64,000 nucleotides of DNA from Zygnema circumcarinatum (lineage: Eukaryota > Streptophyta > Zygnematophyceae > Zygnematales > Zygnemataceae): assembly GCA_037447605.1 (NCBI GenBank), contig CM074804.1:6727262-6791261 (forward strand), read 5' to 3'. Below are positions 12,801 through 24,600 of the stretch, piece by piece (position 1 is the stretch's first letter; each line of letters begins with the position of its first letter). A program made the translations under genes and the position numbers. The notes under the pieces are model-generated. The model was not told where the DNA came from, ran no database searches, and saw nothing but the letters and a program-made list of their open reading frames with translations.

Positions 12801-15158
12801 TCCTGCAACGGATTCGACAGGGCCTGCATTTGATGGGTCATCTTTCCATTCATAAACGGATTCCTCAGTTCTACCTCCATCACCACCAGATAGCACTTCC
12901 TCGGTTGCATTTTTCTCCACAGCCTCTTTTCGATCGAGCGATTTGGGGAAAACCTTTTTTGCCTCCAGTTGCCCTTCTCCCATTATTTGATTGGTCACTA
13001 GCCCCTTCAATTTCCTCTTACCACCCCCTTCACTCTTCTCCCTCTTCTTTTTCTCCTTCCCTTCCTTATTCTTGATCGACTTGTGAGACGTTATGCCACC
13101 AACCGAAGAGTCTGCCCCAATCTCCTTTTCAAGTTCTTCAGAATGAACGTCTACTTCAGGCCATAGAGATGCCCAGTCCATAACCCCTGCAGCCTTCGCA
13201 ATACCTGCCCGAACACTCAGCAATTCCTGCCTCATGTGGGCTGCCTGGACGACATTTGACCCCCTGCATCAAGAGAGGAAACGTTGAAATTGTAAACAAC
13301 GTGTGATTCAGGACTTTGGGATCCAATGTTAACTAGAAACTAGGATGCTTGCATGGGCAACTACAAGTTCTGACATGTTATTTTGTAGCGGAATAATAGC
13401 CAACATCGTATCAACGACACAGTCAACTCGAGCTTCAACTCCAAATTCCCAAGAGGAACCCCTCCAACCACGACAGGTTTTTAAGGAAAAAGAGCCGATC
13501 ATTACCAGTCCAATGGAGACCTGGCGGATTGGCGCACATAGTTCAACAATTCGTCTGCGAGTAGGCAAGCCAGGTATACATTCCAACACAAACTAATGTC
13601 ACTCCCTGCTACATATTATGTTATAGAAAACGAATCATCACAATTAGATAAAATTCCAACAATGAGAAAGCTGTCTAAAACAGATTTTGAAGTGCATAAC
13701 TGCTCTCTTGAGAGTCAACTCAATGTCCATACAAAAGAGCGTGCATACAGGTTGAGGCAAAAGGACCTCAAGGGATGTAGATGCACAAAGTTTACAATGA
13801 TATCGCACTTTCTATAACAAAAGGAAACTGTCCGAGGATACAGAAAAAGCTTCAGAACCAGACAAACGCAAAGATACGCATGCAGAACAGACTGGTTAAT
13901 GGACTGAACTAGAGCAAAAAATTCAGTATGCTGCCATACAGCAAAGAAAGACACCAGAGTGAGTTCATCACCAGGATGAGTTCTAGTAAATAAAAACTCA
14001 CCGGAAGAAAACGCAGAGTCGAACACTTCTGTCAAAAAACACCCAACTCTTATGTTAGGATAGTAAAAACATCGAAGGCACAGGTTGAGCATTGAAGGGC
14101 AAAAGGGGGCCCCGAAAAGGCATACAAAGCTACAAAAAAAATCAAGTAAAGGCAAACGAAGAAGAACAGGCGATCGTATCACTTGCTCTAGAAAAGCTCT
14201 CACAATGACTCTGTACACAATTTCCTGCAGCAAAACCTTAATGCAATAGCGAAGGCCGCTCCTTCAATTTATCGCCTTTTTGCTGCAAATAACATCTCCG
14301 AAAGCGGATCATGTAGCCTAACGAAAAGTTTTCTGATAGCAGTGCAAACCTGTCGTAACTCGAATGCCTTTTTCTACTTGTTCGTCAAGATACTCGAGGG
14401 CATCTGAAACCGCCGTACAGAAAAGTTTCTGACTGGTCTGATGCTCCTTCTCAGAGAAATGCTCCGCAAAAGGAAGAAGATCTTGAGGTTTCATCCAATT
14501 GCTGCATTCCCCATATCAGCAAGAATGTAAACGTAAGCCCCTTGTGATCGCCCCAGCGAAAATCACTTAAAGAAAGGTTCTCAGAAAGTCCTAAGGATCC
14601 AAAACGATAAGAAAGTCGATGGAGTCACAGCTTACGTCAACTTCTACTTGTGTTCCAGAGGTAGCCAGCAACAACCAGGTAAAAAACAATGAAATCGACT
14701 GGAATGAATCTTTCTGTCATGATCGACACGACACAGCTTCATTAAGAATATCAAATACATTGACAAGCAGCAACAAGGAAAGTTCGTTCTTGGAATGAAA
14801 GTCCCGAACTAAACTCAAACAAACGGCATAATCTCATGTTCGTCAGACCTTATGGTCCCTCTGAGGTTCATTAATTAAAACGTAAATGCAAAAAGAGACA
14901 GCACACGGGTAAATCCAAGCCCTCGAACTACAGACAGCAGACAGCTCATCTTCAGAATAGCCAAACTTACAACGTCTCATCTCCAAAAAACGCGATGAGC
15001 AAGTGCTCAGGGCGCTTTGCCTTCTTCGCTTTCGCCGATGCAAAGCTTGGATCGAAAACGCGTGCAGGCCACCATGGATGGCTTCTCACTTTCGCCCAGA
15101 CAAGCTCCCCAATGGCCGGCGTCCAGGGACTTGACCCTTCCTCGCTACCAAGCTCCAT
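6831..15158 (-). CDS. PWWP domain protein, PDP family
   Basis: Eleven exons: complement(6831..7511, 8831..8944, 9299..9412, 9646..9777, 9933..10033, 10408..10980, 11451..11536, 11700..12518, 12631..13240, 14350..14501, 14971..15158). Phases all match and give about 1189 aa. Residues 16-95 form a PWWP domain (GELVWAKVRSHPWWPARVF, then FFGDETFNWM), a reader of methylated histone and DNA. Residues about 250-830 are Lys/Glu/Ser-rich with nuclear-localisation-like clusters. Residues about 844-925 form the RRM-like fold typical of plant PDP proteins (AQLRAKFTRFG, then VTFKNRKDAETAYSEAKKG). The tail is Pro/Gly/Gln-rich. Arabidopsis PDPs work with FVE/MSI proteins and PRC2 on flowering-gene chromatin. 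Uncertain points are the start of exon 3 (AG at 13241-13242 was chosen because it keeps phase; 13264 does not) and the 112-base intron 12519-12630. Confidence 0.88.
8296..8402 (+). repeat. SINE-like repeat, copy 1
   Basis: About 105 bases starting GATGTGGCATTGATCTCACG and running through GTTCCTCG-type sequence read on the other strand. They match, with few differences, 20011-20118 and the reverse complement of 42449-42566. The copy lies in the last intron of the PWWP gene, antisense to it. The shared 3' boundary, followed by A-rich sequence, suggests retroposition. Confidence 0.75.
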
Positions 15159-16787
15159 TGAATCAATCCTCCCAGAGCAACCGCAAACCAGCACCTCCGT
15201 GAGGCTGCTCTCCTCTTGCAACAAGCTGCCTCTCCACAGTAAAGAAATGAAGCCCAGGGAGTAGGGTCGTCCGACGCCTCCACTCAGCACCCCAGCACTG
15301 GTGCTGCTCTAATCGCCTCGCCCTAATCCCAACGGGCTTCCGCGTCCTCCTCGCGCGGACCCATGGAGCGGGAGACCCCTCCCGACCCCCTCAGGCATTG
15401 GCAGTTCTCCGCTACGGAACGGTACTGGATGGGACCTGGCTCGGCGCTCAACGGGAATACTCGCATGGAACCGGCCGGGGTGAGAGGAGGGCGGATGAAG
15501 GATGTCAATGATGTGATGGGACGTGACGTGACGGAAGACAAGGAGGGGGGGAGCTTGGAGATGATGGCTCATGGCTTGCACTCGAATCGCGGCTTTCTTG
15601 TCTATGCGAAGGTGCGAAAAGTGAAGGGCATTGACTTCACGGTGCCGACGCTTAAGACTCGAAGCTTTTCTTTAAAGGTGGTGTGGCCTTCATCTCACGT
15701 TTTCTTTCGCTTGGTTCGTTTTATTTTATTTAGTCGATGTACGTCTGGTGGCATCGCCATCTGATATCAGAGCCGATTCAATCCCCTGCGCTGTAATCGA
15801 AGGTACATGGACAAAAGCAATATGTCGAACCAATGTGAACGGTTCGTAATTCACAAATGACCTAAGCGAAAGGAAAGGCTATGAAGGTGCGAACGGTTCG
15901 TGTCAATGGTAAAAAATGGTCTCGTTTGAGCGAGACTTCAGAATCAGGCCGTCAATTGACGAGCGTGCGAAAACATCAAAGTGTGGCAATACAAGTCACG
16001 TTAAATGGAGCATGGCAGTAAGGGAATTTCAGAATGCAGCATTCATTAAAATAACGTGAGTGACCGCGCAGAAAAGTGGTTTGTAAGAAAGCAACAACGG
16101 CGACAACATCACAACATTGCTGTTCAACGAGAGAGATGATAATAGCTTGGAAAGGAAAAGCTTTGGACGAATTTGCAAACTTGTGGAGAAAACAAGCACC
16201 AACAACAAGGATAAATATGGACAACGGGTATTTGGGGGGGAGTGAGGGACCCATCGCGTAGCGACAACCCGGTACACTTCCTTGACGATGCAGGCTAGGT
16301 CTTGTAATAGCCATCCAAACCAGTTCACCGCAGGAGAAAGAAGCAAGTACTTTCCCATTCGCTCCAATCCATCCACTCCCAACAGAAAAACTTTTATAGT
16401 ACACTGCTTCTCTTGCGTGTTACACCGAATTGGAATTGTCCGAACACAGCTGCAATTTTAACAAATCCCAACGACCGAAGCACCAAATCCCTGCTCGCTC
16501 GAGTCTTTGTGCTATTAATTTATTCAGACTAATCTTTTCTCTCACACCCAAAAGCATTTTTAAATTGTTTGTCAGAGTACCTCACGATATATTGAATAAT
16601 GACATTTTTGCAGCAGCACTGTCGGAAGGAGGCCAAAAGACCAATACGAAGACAACAACACGGCCGCAGACGGAAGCAGGATGAATTTTCAATGAATTCC
16701 AAATACCAGGGAAGGCATTCCAACGAAGAGATGGAAATCCCAATCTATCTAGAAATGTCACTGTCAACACCAGGTAGTTTAAGGTCG
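15159..16787. other. PWWP promoter and hydrolase 3' flank
   Basis: This region lies between the start of the PWWP gene and the stop of the hydrolase gene, both on the minus strand. It should hold the PWWP promoter at its left end. There are no coding exons by similarity and no TATA box near 15200. I see no repeat or RNA gene. Confidence 0.4.
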
Positions 16788-19758
16788 CTAAGCAATTTCC
16801 TCTACCCAATTGGCAACAACGATTGCCGCCTTCTCCCAGGCCAAGTCCAGCATAATGTCATGTGCAATGCCACTCACCACCACCTGCGATGCTTCAAAAA
16901 ATGCGGTCGTCTCTTGGAGGCCCTCTTCGTCCTGCCCGGAGCACCGCACACAGGCGAAAATTAGTAGAAAATGGTGTTTAGGGTTTTGTTTCACTCAAGA
17001 GGAACAAATAAGGAGAAACGTACAGCCCAAAGCAGGGAAATGTCGCACCAAGCTTCAGACGCAAATTAGAGCTCTCCTTGGCCATCCTGAGTTCAATGAA
17101 AACCATCACCCACCACTATGAAGTCCTCGGCAGCGCCTAAGACGAGGACAGGTGGCGCATGCTGAGGCGGGCGTGCGACTGGCAGAGAAGCGTTCAGCTT
17201 TCGCAGATCAAAGAGTGGCACTCTGGAGCTCCCTTTGATGAGTGCTTGATACCTAATGACAAAGCAAACAATACACATCTTCCCTCAATTTTTTTTTTTT
17301 CATCTTTCCCTCAAATTTGAAAATTTTGCAATTTTCAAATTTGCAAACACTCGAAGGAAAAAGCAGTGAGTAGGTAAGCTACAGACACAAAAAGAGCAAT
17401 GTCACCGAAGAGGTTGTCAAGGGGACTTCAGGAGAGCCGGTTCACCTCTCAACATCCTCATCAGGCATGCTAGGAGAGAAGAACGTTTCTCGGCACAGCC
17501 ACGTCCATCGCTCGAATCCTTTAGCAGCAAGGCTAAGCGTTACCTACATATTCGCATGCCATCCTGTCAACAATTCAACCCCTTTTTTTTTACGAGTCCT
17601 TTTGGTATAAAAAGAAAAGACTGCATATCCAATGGCATATATCGCATGCTCACTGTTGCATAAAGCAGACGCAAAGTTAGGAAAGAGCATACACACCTTA
17701 ATAGAGGCGATCGGTCGTGTCTTAATGTAACGCATGACTAGTCCTCTGTGTCAGAAAAAAAATACCATGCAAAGTAACCAGCACTCGTACGGTCAAAATG
17801 CACCAAGGAGAATATTAGATGTCTAGCATTAATCAGGATATCACATCAGTAAGGCTGGTCCTGCCATTCACTGATTAGTGAAACCTTTCGTCATTTACTT
17901 TTTTCATTCTGGTTTCCGTGAGTGCTACAAAAACCTATTTCCTTTTTCCAGTCCATTCAGGCAAGATATGCATGATCACTCACGCGTTGCCTGAAGGTGG
18001 AACAGAGCAAGCCAGAACTGCACCTGCCAAGCGTGGAAAGAATGGCCCTGATCCTGCACACAAGGCTAAGAATGAGCTCTCGTGTTTGCAGTCAGAAATT
18101 ATATCACCACTTAAAGTATATTTTTCAAAAGGCTCCCTGAAAAAAGTTAGTATCATTTGCAACAAGTTGTGAATTCACATTGATGCTATTAAGTGTTGGC
18201 GATTGCCAATGCCAGAATTTGTGAAGGCGTATTGGTTTCATCCGTACCATCTCCTTGGCTTGGAGACGATGTCTTCCATTCAGACTCCACTTGTGCGATG
18301 TAAGCTTGGATCACGAGCCCTCCGAACGAATGGCCAATGAGGACGGGAGGACGCCCCAAATTGTACTTTATGAAGTGGCCGATGTCGCTCGCCAATGACT
18401 ATACGGACACCATAACGGCACCACACAGTTCAACTACGTTTCGTTAAGTTTATTTCAGTCGACCTGACAGAAGAAACCTGATTAAATAGTCCAGACCACC
18501 CAACTCTTGAAGATGTGGAAAATTCGCCAAGTACGGCCCCATTTGTTTTCACCATAATCGTAGCTTCTGCAGCTTCAAGTCTCACTTTCGAGCTGTAAGA
18601 AATTTTATCCCTCTTGAATTCCCTAACACGCCCTAATGTATCCATTCTCTTCCTATTTGAAAACGGCTGGTTCACCTTATGCCAGAGTGAATTTTGGATT
18701 CCAGAATTGTGTGTTTCCAAACAAGAGAACGTTTGACACGACCAAGATCAATCTCCAAAAGCTAGACGGCTACTTCCTTTTCTTCACCACTCCATCAACA
18801 AAATTATCTGAAACAATTGCTGATTTTCATTGATTAAGACAGGTGGCTGAATGATCTTGAAACAAAGTTTAGATTGAAGGGTGGCTTGCGAATGCGACTG
18901 TTGTTATCTACAAGGACTGCATTTTGCCAAGCAACAAAATGGCTGCTACGTGCGTCATTTACCTGAACTGTACCAGCCACTGGTCCGTCTGGAAGGTCGC
19001 TTCCGCCCTGCATGCATTGCCCGGCAGGCTAAAAGAAGGTCATTATAGTTCAATTCGGCATGCAGGAGCTGAAGCTGACCTCTGAATGCATTGGAGAGCG
19101 GCTCAAAGTGAGTTTTTAGAAAAGGGACACCATCGGCTCAAGACCCAGCGCACCTTCCGAAAAAAAATCCTGAGCTCGAATGAACTTTCACCAAAATACG
19201 AGCGAGCGACTAGCAGTTCAAGGATGAAGTACAGAAAAAGGCCTAGGATCCAGGGCTTGCAAACAAATTTCACTTGTATCGGTGTTGTATGCCCCATACC
19301 TGGCCCATGAGGCTGAGTGCATAGCAATCGTAGCCACGGCCAGCAAAGAATGGCAACCAATGTTCAGCCCAGCACCAAGCAGCATGATAGCTTCCGTGAA
19401 TGAACACGAGGGGGGGCAGCTCCTTCGCATCCTTTCCTTCCCCCGCTCCCCTCTGAGAGATAACCTCCAGCCTTAGCCCTGAAGGCAGTTTGTGAAACCG
19501 TGTGTCTTGCTCTGTCGTTGTTGCTCCTATGACTTCCCCAGTGAGGGCAGCGAGCGCCCATAATGCAGAAGCACGAAAATGTCTGGGACACGGGAGCGAG
19601 GAGGAGGACTCAAGGAAAAGCTGTTGCTGCCGGCCTAGTGGGAGGAAGGCGAGCTGCGCCGCTTGGAGACTCCCTGTGGAGGAAGGAGCAGGCCGGCGCG
19701 CAGGCGCAATGCGCGCCTGCGGGGGCGCAGGGAGACAGGCGGCAAGCGCCCCAAGCAT
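16788..19758 (-). CDS. Alpha/beta hydrolase, probably plastid-targeted
   Basis: Eight exons, complement(16788..16931, 17114..17252, 17446..17543, 17697..17745, 17984..18053, 18248..18398, 18963..19007, 19300..19758), in matching phase, give 384 aa. The N-terminal ~70 residues are Ala/Pro/Arg/Ser-rich and almost free of acidic residues, like a chloroplast transit peptide. The AB-hydrolase fold follows: oxyanion-loop HGSYHAAWCW around residue 120, nucleophile elbow GHSFGG with Ser192, acid Asp334 in GAAEDF, and His361 in SGIAHDIMLD. All three members of the triad are present. Related plant plastid proteins share HGSYHAAWCW and CSVPPSGN, but their substrate is not known to me. The start ATG at 19758 is the first in frame. 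Two blocks of a SINE-like repeat lie close upstream. Confidence 0.87.
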
Positions 19759-19846
19759 GACTGGCACTGGCGCTGAGGCCGGAGGGAAACGAGATCGCGT
19801 GCAAAAGGGCAGCGCCGGCTGCCGAGCGCTAACCTATCCACTCCAT

Positions 19847-19890
19847 GGCTTCTTCATGGCGTCGCCACCGTGAGATCAATGCCACTTTTG
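19847..19890 (-). repeat. Partial inverted copy of the SINE-like repeat
   Basis: Read on the minus strand this begins GTGGCATTGATCTCACGGTG and follows the head of the SINE-like repeat for about 28 bases before diverging. It faces the full copy at 20011, about 120 bases away, so the two form an inverted pair. It starts about 90 bases upstream of the hydrolase ATG. Confidence 0.55.
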
Positions 19891-20010
19891 AATCAATGCC
19901 ACTTTTGATGCAATGGACGTGGCTGCTCAAAATCCTCCTGTCGACCGAAGTCGCTTTTTTGCCGGAAGCCCATCTCGTCCGGTCGTCGTGCCACACGGAG
20001 GAGAAGGGGA

Positions 20011-20118
20011 GATGTGGCATTGATCTCACGATGGCGATGCCATCAAATGTACATGGACAAAATCATCATGGGGAACCACGAAGAACTGGCCGCAAAGGAC
20101 CTGAGCACAAAAGAAAAA
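20011..20118 (+). repeat. SINE-like repeat, copy 2
   Basis: Same unit and orientation as 8296-8402: GATGTGGCATTGATCTCACG, then a block including CATGGACAAAATCATCA and GAACCACGA. It ends with an A-rich tail (AAAAGAAAAAG). No clear RNA polymerase III A and B boxes were recognised. Confidence 0.75.
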
Positions 20119-20850
20119 GCTAGAGGCGTTTTAGAATGGTGGGATTGGCAGGACATTGTGCTGATTACGGTAGTGGCCCGCCGCGACTACAGGTCGCTGA
20201 TGGCCTTGTTAGGTCCCCGCGTGCCCTTCTTGACGCGATCGGCCTCTTCTGCCTCCATCCACACGCACATCTAATAATCTGGCTGGTAGTAGAGGTGGGG
20301 GTCTCCGTGAATGTCGGGGCATTATTGCACCAAATTGCTTCGTACTGAACGAGAACAGAGTTTCTGAGGCGTGTTTTGCGTCTGCGCTGTTTTTTTTTTA
20401 TGGACATGATGTGAAATATTGTTACATTATTGTCATATTTGCTTCGATTGTTTGGCACGGATCAAGGAGTAAACTCAAGATGATCGGGTGCTTGAATGCT
20501 GACACACGAGTGTGTGATCTCGCAAGATAGAGCAGAAAAAGGGGAAAACGGCACAAGTACAATCCTGAGAGTCATTGATTATGCAGAGACTCCCCACCGA
20601 CCTTCCACTTCCGCTGCCAAATGCCAGCTCTTTCGCGATTGCAACAAATTCTTCGGAGACCTGGCCATCGTGGGTCTAATCTCATAGCTGGTCGCCGTTG
20701 AAGCACGAGCCATTCGAATTGAAACGTTTGACCATCCTATCCTTTCCAGGAAATATACACGGCCTTCAGCCCTGCAAGGTGAACGAGGCTCCAGTGTGAG
20801 CACATACTGTGCACGTTCTCCACACCTCACAACAACAAGAGAGACAGCTC

Positions 20851-21178
20851 CATGCCTCCATGCCTCCATGCCCCCATGCCCCCTTGCCCCCATGCCTCCA
20901 TGCCTCCATGCCCCCATGCCTCCATGCCCCCATGTCCCCATGCCCTCATGGCCCCATGCCCTCATGCCCCCATGGCTCTATGCCTCCATGCGCCCATGCC
21001 CCCACGCCCCCATGCCCCCACGCCCCCATGCCCCCACGCCCCCATGCCCCCACGCCCCCATGCCCCCACGCCCCCATGCCCCCACGCCCCCATGCCCCCA
21101 CGCCCCCATGCCCCCACGCCCCCACGCCCCCATGCCCCCACGCCCCCATGCCCCCACGCCCCCATGCCTCCATGGCTC
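20851..21178. repeat. Octamer minisatellite ATGCCCCC / ACGCCCCC
   Basis: About 40 tandem copies of an 8-base unit. The left part uses mixed variants (ATGCCTCC, ATGCCCCC, ATGCCCTC). From about 20995 it becomes a regular 16-base alternation of ATGCCCCC and ACGCCCCC. The G-rich complementary strand has runs of five G at 8-base spacing, a pattern able to fold as G-quadruplex. It ends about 470 bases upstream of the golgin start codon. Confidence 0.95.
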
Positions 21179-21646
21179 CCAGTCCCATCCCCAGCCTGGT
21201 CCTGCACACTCGGCCGAGCTCGTCGCCTTGAGCGCCGCCTCACCCGACAACCACCCCCCACCCCCCACCCCCCACCCCCCACCCCGCCCCCGGCCCAGCG
21301 CCCCTCCCGTTGCTCCGTACGGTACTACGGTACGGCGGGGGTCGTACGGTCGAAGTACAGTACAGTACTGTACTGAACCGTAAGTACGGTACGGCAGTTG
21401 GAAGCACACACGCGCTTCCCGCCCTCCCTCGACCCTCCGCGCTGCGTTCCTGCCTGCCTGCCTGCTGTGAGTGCCGCGGCCGCGACCCTGCCTGCCCTCA
21501 CGGCTTCAGTCAGGCAAGGGCGGAATCTGTCTCCAGCCGCGAGAGGCCACTCACTTATCACTGCCGTTGGCATGGTGGTCGGACGGGCATAAGCTCGTGG
21601 TGGCCTTTGCGCACATCAGTAGCTGGTGCTGGAAGCCGCTGGCACC

Positions 21647-24600
21647 ATGACTTCTTGGTTCCGTTCGGTAGAAGGTATGGCAGCCATTTCTGCCTGCGTA
21701 CTGCATAACTGACGGGTGAAAGGTTGAGCCGCTCCTGAGCTTTCAATATTATTAAAATTTCAGCAGGCTACCTAAAAGAGATATTATCATTCACCCGCGT
21801 GTACGAGGCATTAGTGGTTCTCCAGCGGGAGATGCAGGCAAAGGATTTCGAATTCAGTTTTTATGGGAATAATGGTTTTATTCCTAGTACTGTGATTAGA
21901 GTCTAGATGTCACGTTATTCGAAGCAAGTAGACCGGGGCATGCCCTTCTTCTGTCTATCTGCATTCTTACAGCTTTGCCTTGCATGATTGGCAGACTTTC
22001 TCGAAACGGTTGATCGAACAGCCGCAAACGTTGCTGTGATTCGCGACCGATCACATGCGGAAAAGACAAGTAAATCCGTAGATGATCACCTTGCAGGTAA
22101 GAATGGTTGAAACGGCTCTTCTTTCTTAACAAAACACATTGCCGGGACTGCATTATGCTCGAGTGAGACCTTTTGCGCTTGCGAGAGCATTCTCGAATGA
22201 CGTAAAGCTTACGTTTGTTTCATAGTGGTAACATCCCGGGTATTTGTGGCTTGAGATGAATCTTTAAATGCACATGATAGGCGAAGACGCTTCTATTCTG
22301 TACACCATCTCGTCAGTTATTCTACTCACATGCTAAAATTCGGCTGTGGCAGCCTTAGAGCCTGCGGGCATACGCAGACCTGGTGCTTCAAGCGTTTTGA
22401 AGGAGAAGGTACTTTGCAAACATTGACTAAGTAGACTTGGAATTGGAAGGAGTTTAATTGGGCTGGGTTACTTTCACCTATGCCTTCAATGCAACCTCTG
22501 CTGCTCTATTATCTTTTTCTGCCGATAAACGCTGTTTCCTGTGACTAAAGCGGGCCTTGGGAAGTGCATTTGGCAGTCAGGGAGCAAGGCGCCTGGGAAT
22601 GTTGCAAAAGGCTCGTCGATTGAGAGTAATGCAAAAGCGCCGGGAGTCGATAATTTTGAGCAACCTTTGGAAATTGCATTGGAAGTAAACAATATACCTT
22701 CTATTGAGAATGGTACTCTGGCAAAGGCTGCGGTTTTCCCTCCACCGCAGTCGTTGGCAATTGAGAAAAGTCTGCAGTCTGGCCAGGAGGTTTCGAAGAC
22801 CAAAGTGGTTGTGATCCCTGAAGCAAATGCGACAGCGGCATTGCCCGATATGCATGGAGGAAGTGAGAACGGTGTGGACGTTGCGGAGGAACAGACACTC
22901 GTGGCAGTGTCTAATGAGAGTCATGGGCTTGGGCTAACAGAAGAAAAAACCTCAGAGCAGACGACGGCTAATGGTAGCTCGAATAATTTGGTTGACATGG
23001 ATTCAGTTGTTGATTCACCAGGAGGTGTCACAAATGCCTCTGTAACTGCTCTCAGCCCAGAATCGTGTGATTTGCCGGTGTCGAGGAACGGGGCTTTTTC
23101 ACCTAAAGGATCACCTCGTGCAGAGCCGAATGGGTTCGTGACAGACAGACAGCAGGAAGTACATGAACCGAAGGGTGAGGTTAAGGGGGAATTGCTCGTA
23201 GGAGGTTTTCAGCCTGCAGAACAAGCAACGGAGACTCCAAAGATTCCAAAAACTTTGGCTGTTCAAAGAGAATTAGATGAGGTGAGTTTCATCTAAGCTG
23301 GCGATTCGGGTTTATTTATTGAATTTTAGATTCGTCTAAACAGGTATAGCACCGAATATAGCAGGTTTCGTCTCAGTTAGAGATGCAAATACTCCTAAGT
23401 GCCATGGTTTCTGTATCCTGAAGGCTGTGACCTCAAGGTCGTTTCCAGTTGAGTCATGTGGGAAGCAATTTAGAAATGATTTGACTTTTTTGCTTTTGAC
23501 ACCTAAGGATTATTGACAGAGTATTTTTTGTTTTCTCATTTCACATTAGTAGTAGAAAGCAAGATTTTTTTCTTTTTTTGCAGCCGTTTGATGGAGTTTT
23601 TGCCTTACTCCCTTTATCCGCCAGAATAGAAGACATGGTAACTGGCTGGAATTGGATTTTGTCTGGCACGCAACTATAGGCGCGAGGACTTTTAAAGCAT
23701 GCTACATCTGCTGGTCAGTCAAAGGAAGCACGACTTGCTCGGGTGAGCAAACCGCTGCCTACAAATTCAAGGAACAGAGTCATGACATTTTTGCAGGCTG
23801 CATTATGAGTTCTACTTTGCAATCAGTTTCAAGCTTGCCTTACCCGTTGTCAGTCCATGACTCTTCCATGTTCTACAAACATAGCATGCAATGATCTATT
23901 CCCTGGGTTGAACTTAAGGAAAGCACTAACAGGTGTTTCCGCCCTTTTCCCTTTTACACGCCCCCTACTGGACATGGAAGATCGCCTCGTTAGCAGTAGT
24001 CGGGCAAGCGAGTTTGAATAAACTGTTTAAAGATTGATCCTAGTGTGTACTTGTCAATGGTTGCAGATATGTTCGTCATTGTCCCAGCGACTTCAGGAGT
24101 ACAAGGCTGAGAATGCGCAACTGGAGGAGCTTCTGAGGGCGGAGGTGAACTCCTGTCAAACATAGTTTTGTCATCCTCTTGATCAGTTTCTGAAGGGCAG
24201 GTTGTGGCGGCAGGTTGTGGCCTACTGTTGGTGTTGATTTTTGGTGACCCATAGCTTGATCGCACTGAGACATTTCACTTGGAGGGTGTAACCAGAGAGA
24301 TGGAAGGGGTTCGATGGATAGTACAGTTAAGGGATTGCAGCAGCAGCTGGCACAACTCCAAGCTGAGTTGGTGGTTTCTGAAGCGAGCACAGCAAACGCT
24401 CTATCTGCAAAGAATGCAGAACTGGAAACCCTGACACTGGCCCTGAGTGAGTCGAAACGACAAGCTGCTTTGCTGGAGGGAAAGCTCGCCTCACTTCAGG
24501 CATGCCTCCCCCTGGCATTGAGTCCGATATGGCTCGGCTTTCATATAGGTTTTAGGAAGTCTTCTTGCATCTGTCAGCTATTAAGTTGCAGGCTTTCTGG

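Larger units (their letters stand above)
19759..21646. other. Divergent intergenic region between hydrolase and golgin genes
   Basis: The two flanking genes diverge, so both promoters must lie here. From left to right it holds a partial inverted repeat copy (19847-19890), a SINE-like copy (20011-20118), unique sequence with a short T tract near 20390, an octamer minisatellite (20851-21178), a C-rich stretch (21252-21300) and a GTAC-rich palindromic patch (21314-21395). Long frames across 20796-21409 are produced by the repeat and are not genes. Confidence 0.6.

Noticed and set aside
13715-14233. 172-codon hydrophobic minus-strand frame in a PWWP intron
   Set aside because: No family resemblance, starts without a supported exon boundary, and is AT-rich intron sequence.
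20796-21409. Long overlapping frames encoding His/Pro/Met-rich or Gly-rich proteins on both strands
   Set aside because: They are translations of the octamer minisatellite; a repeat unit without stops opens all frames.
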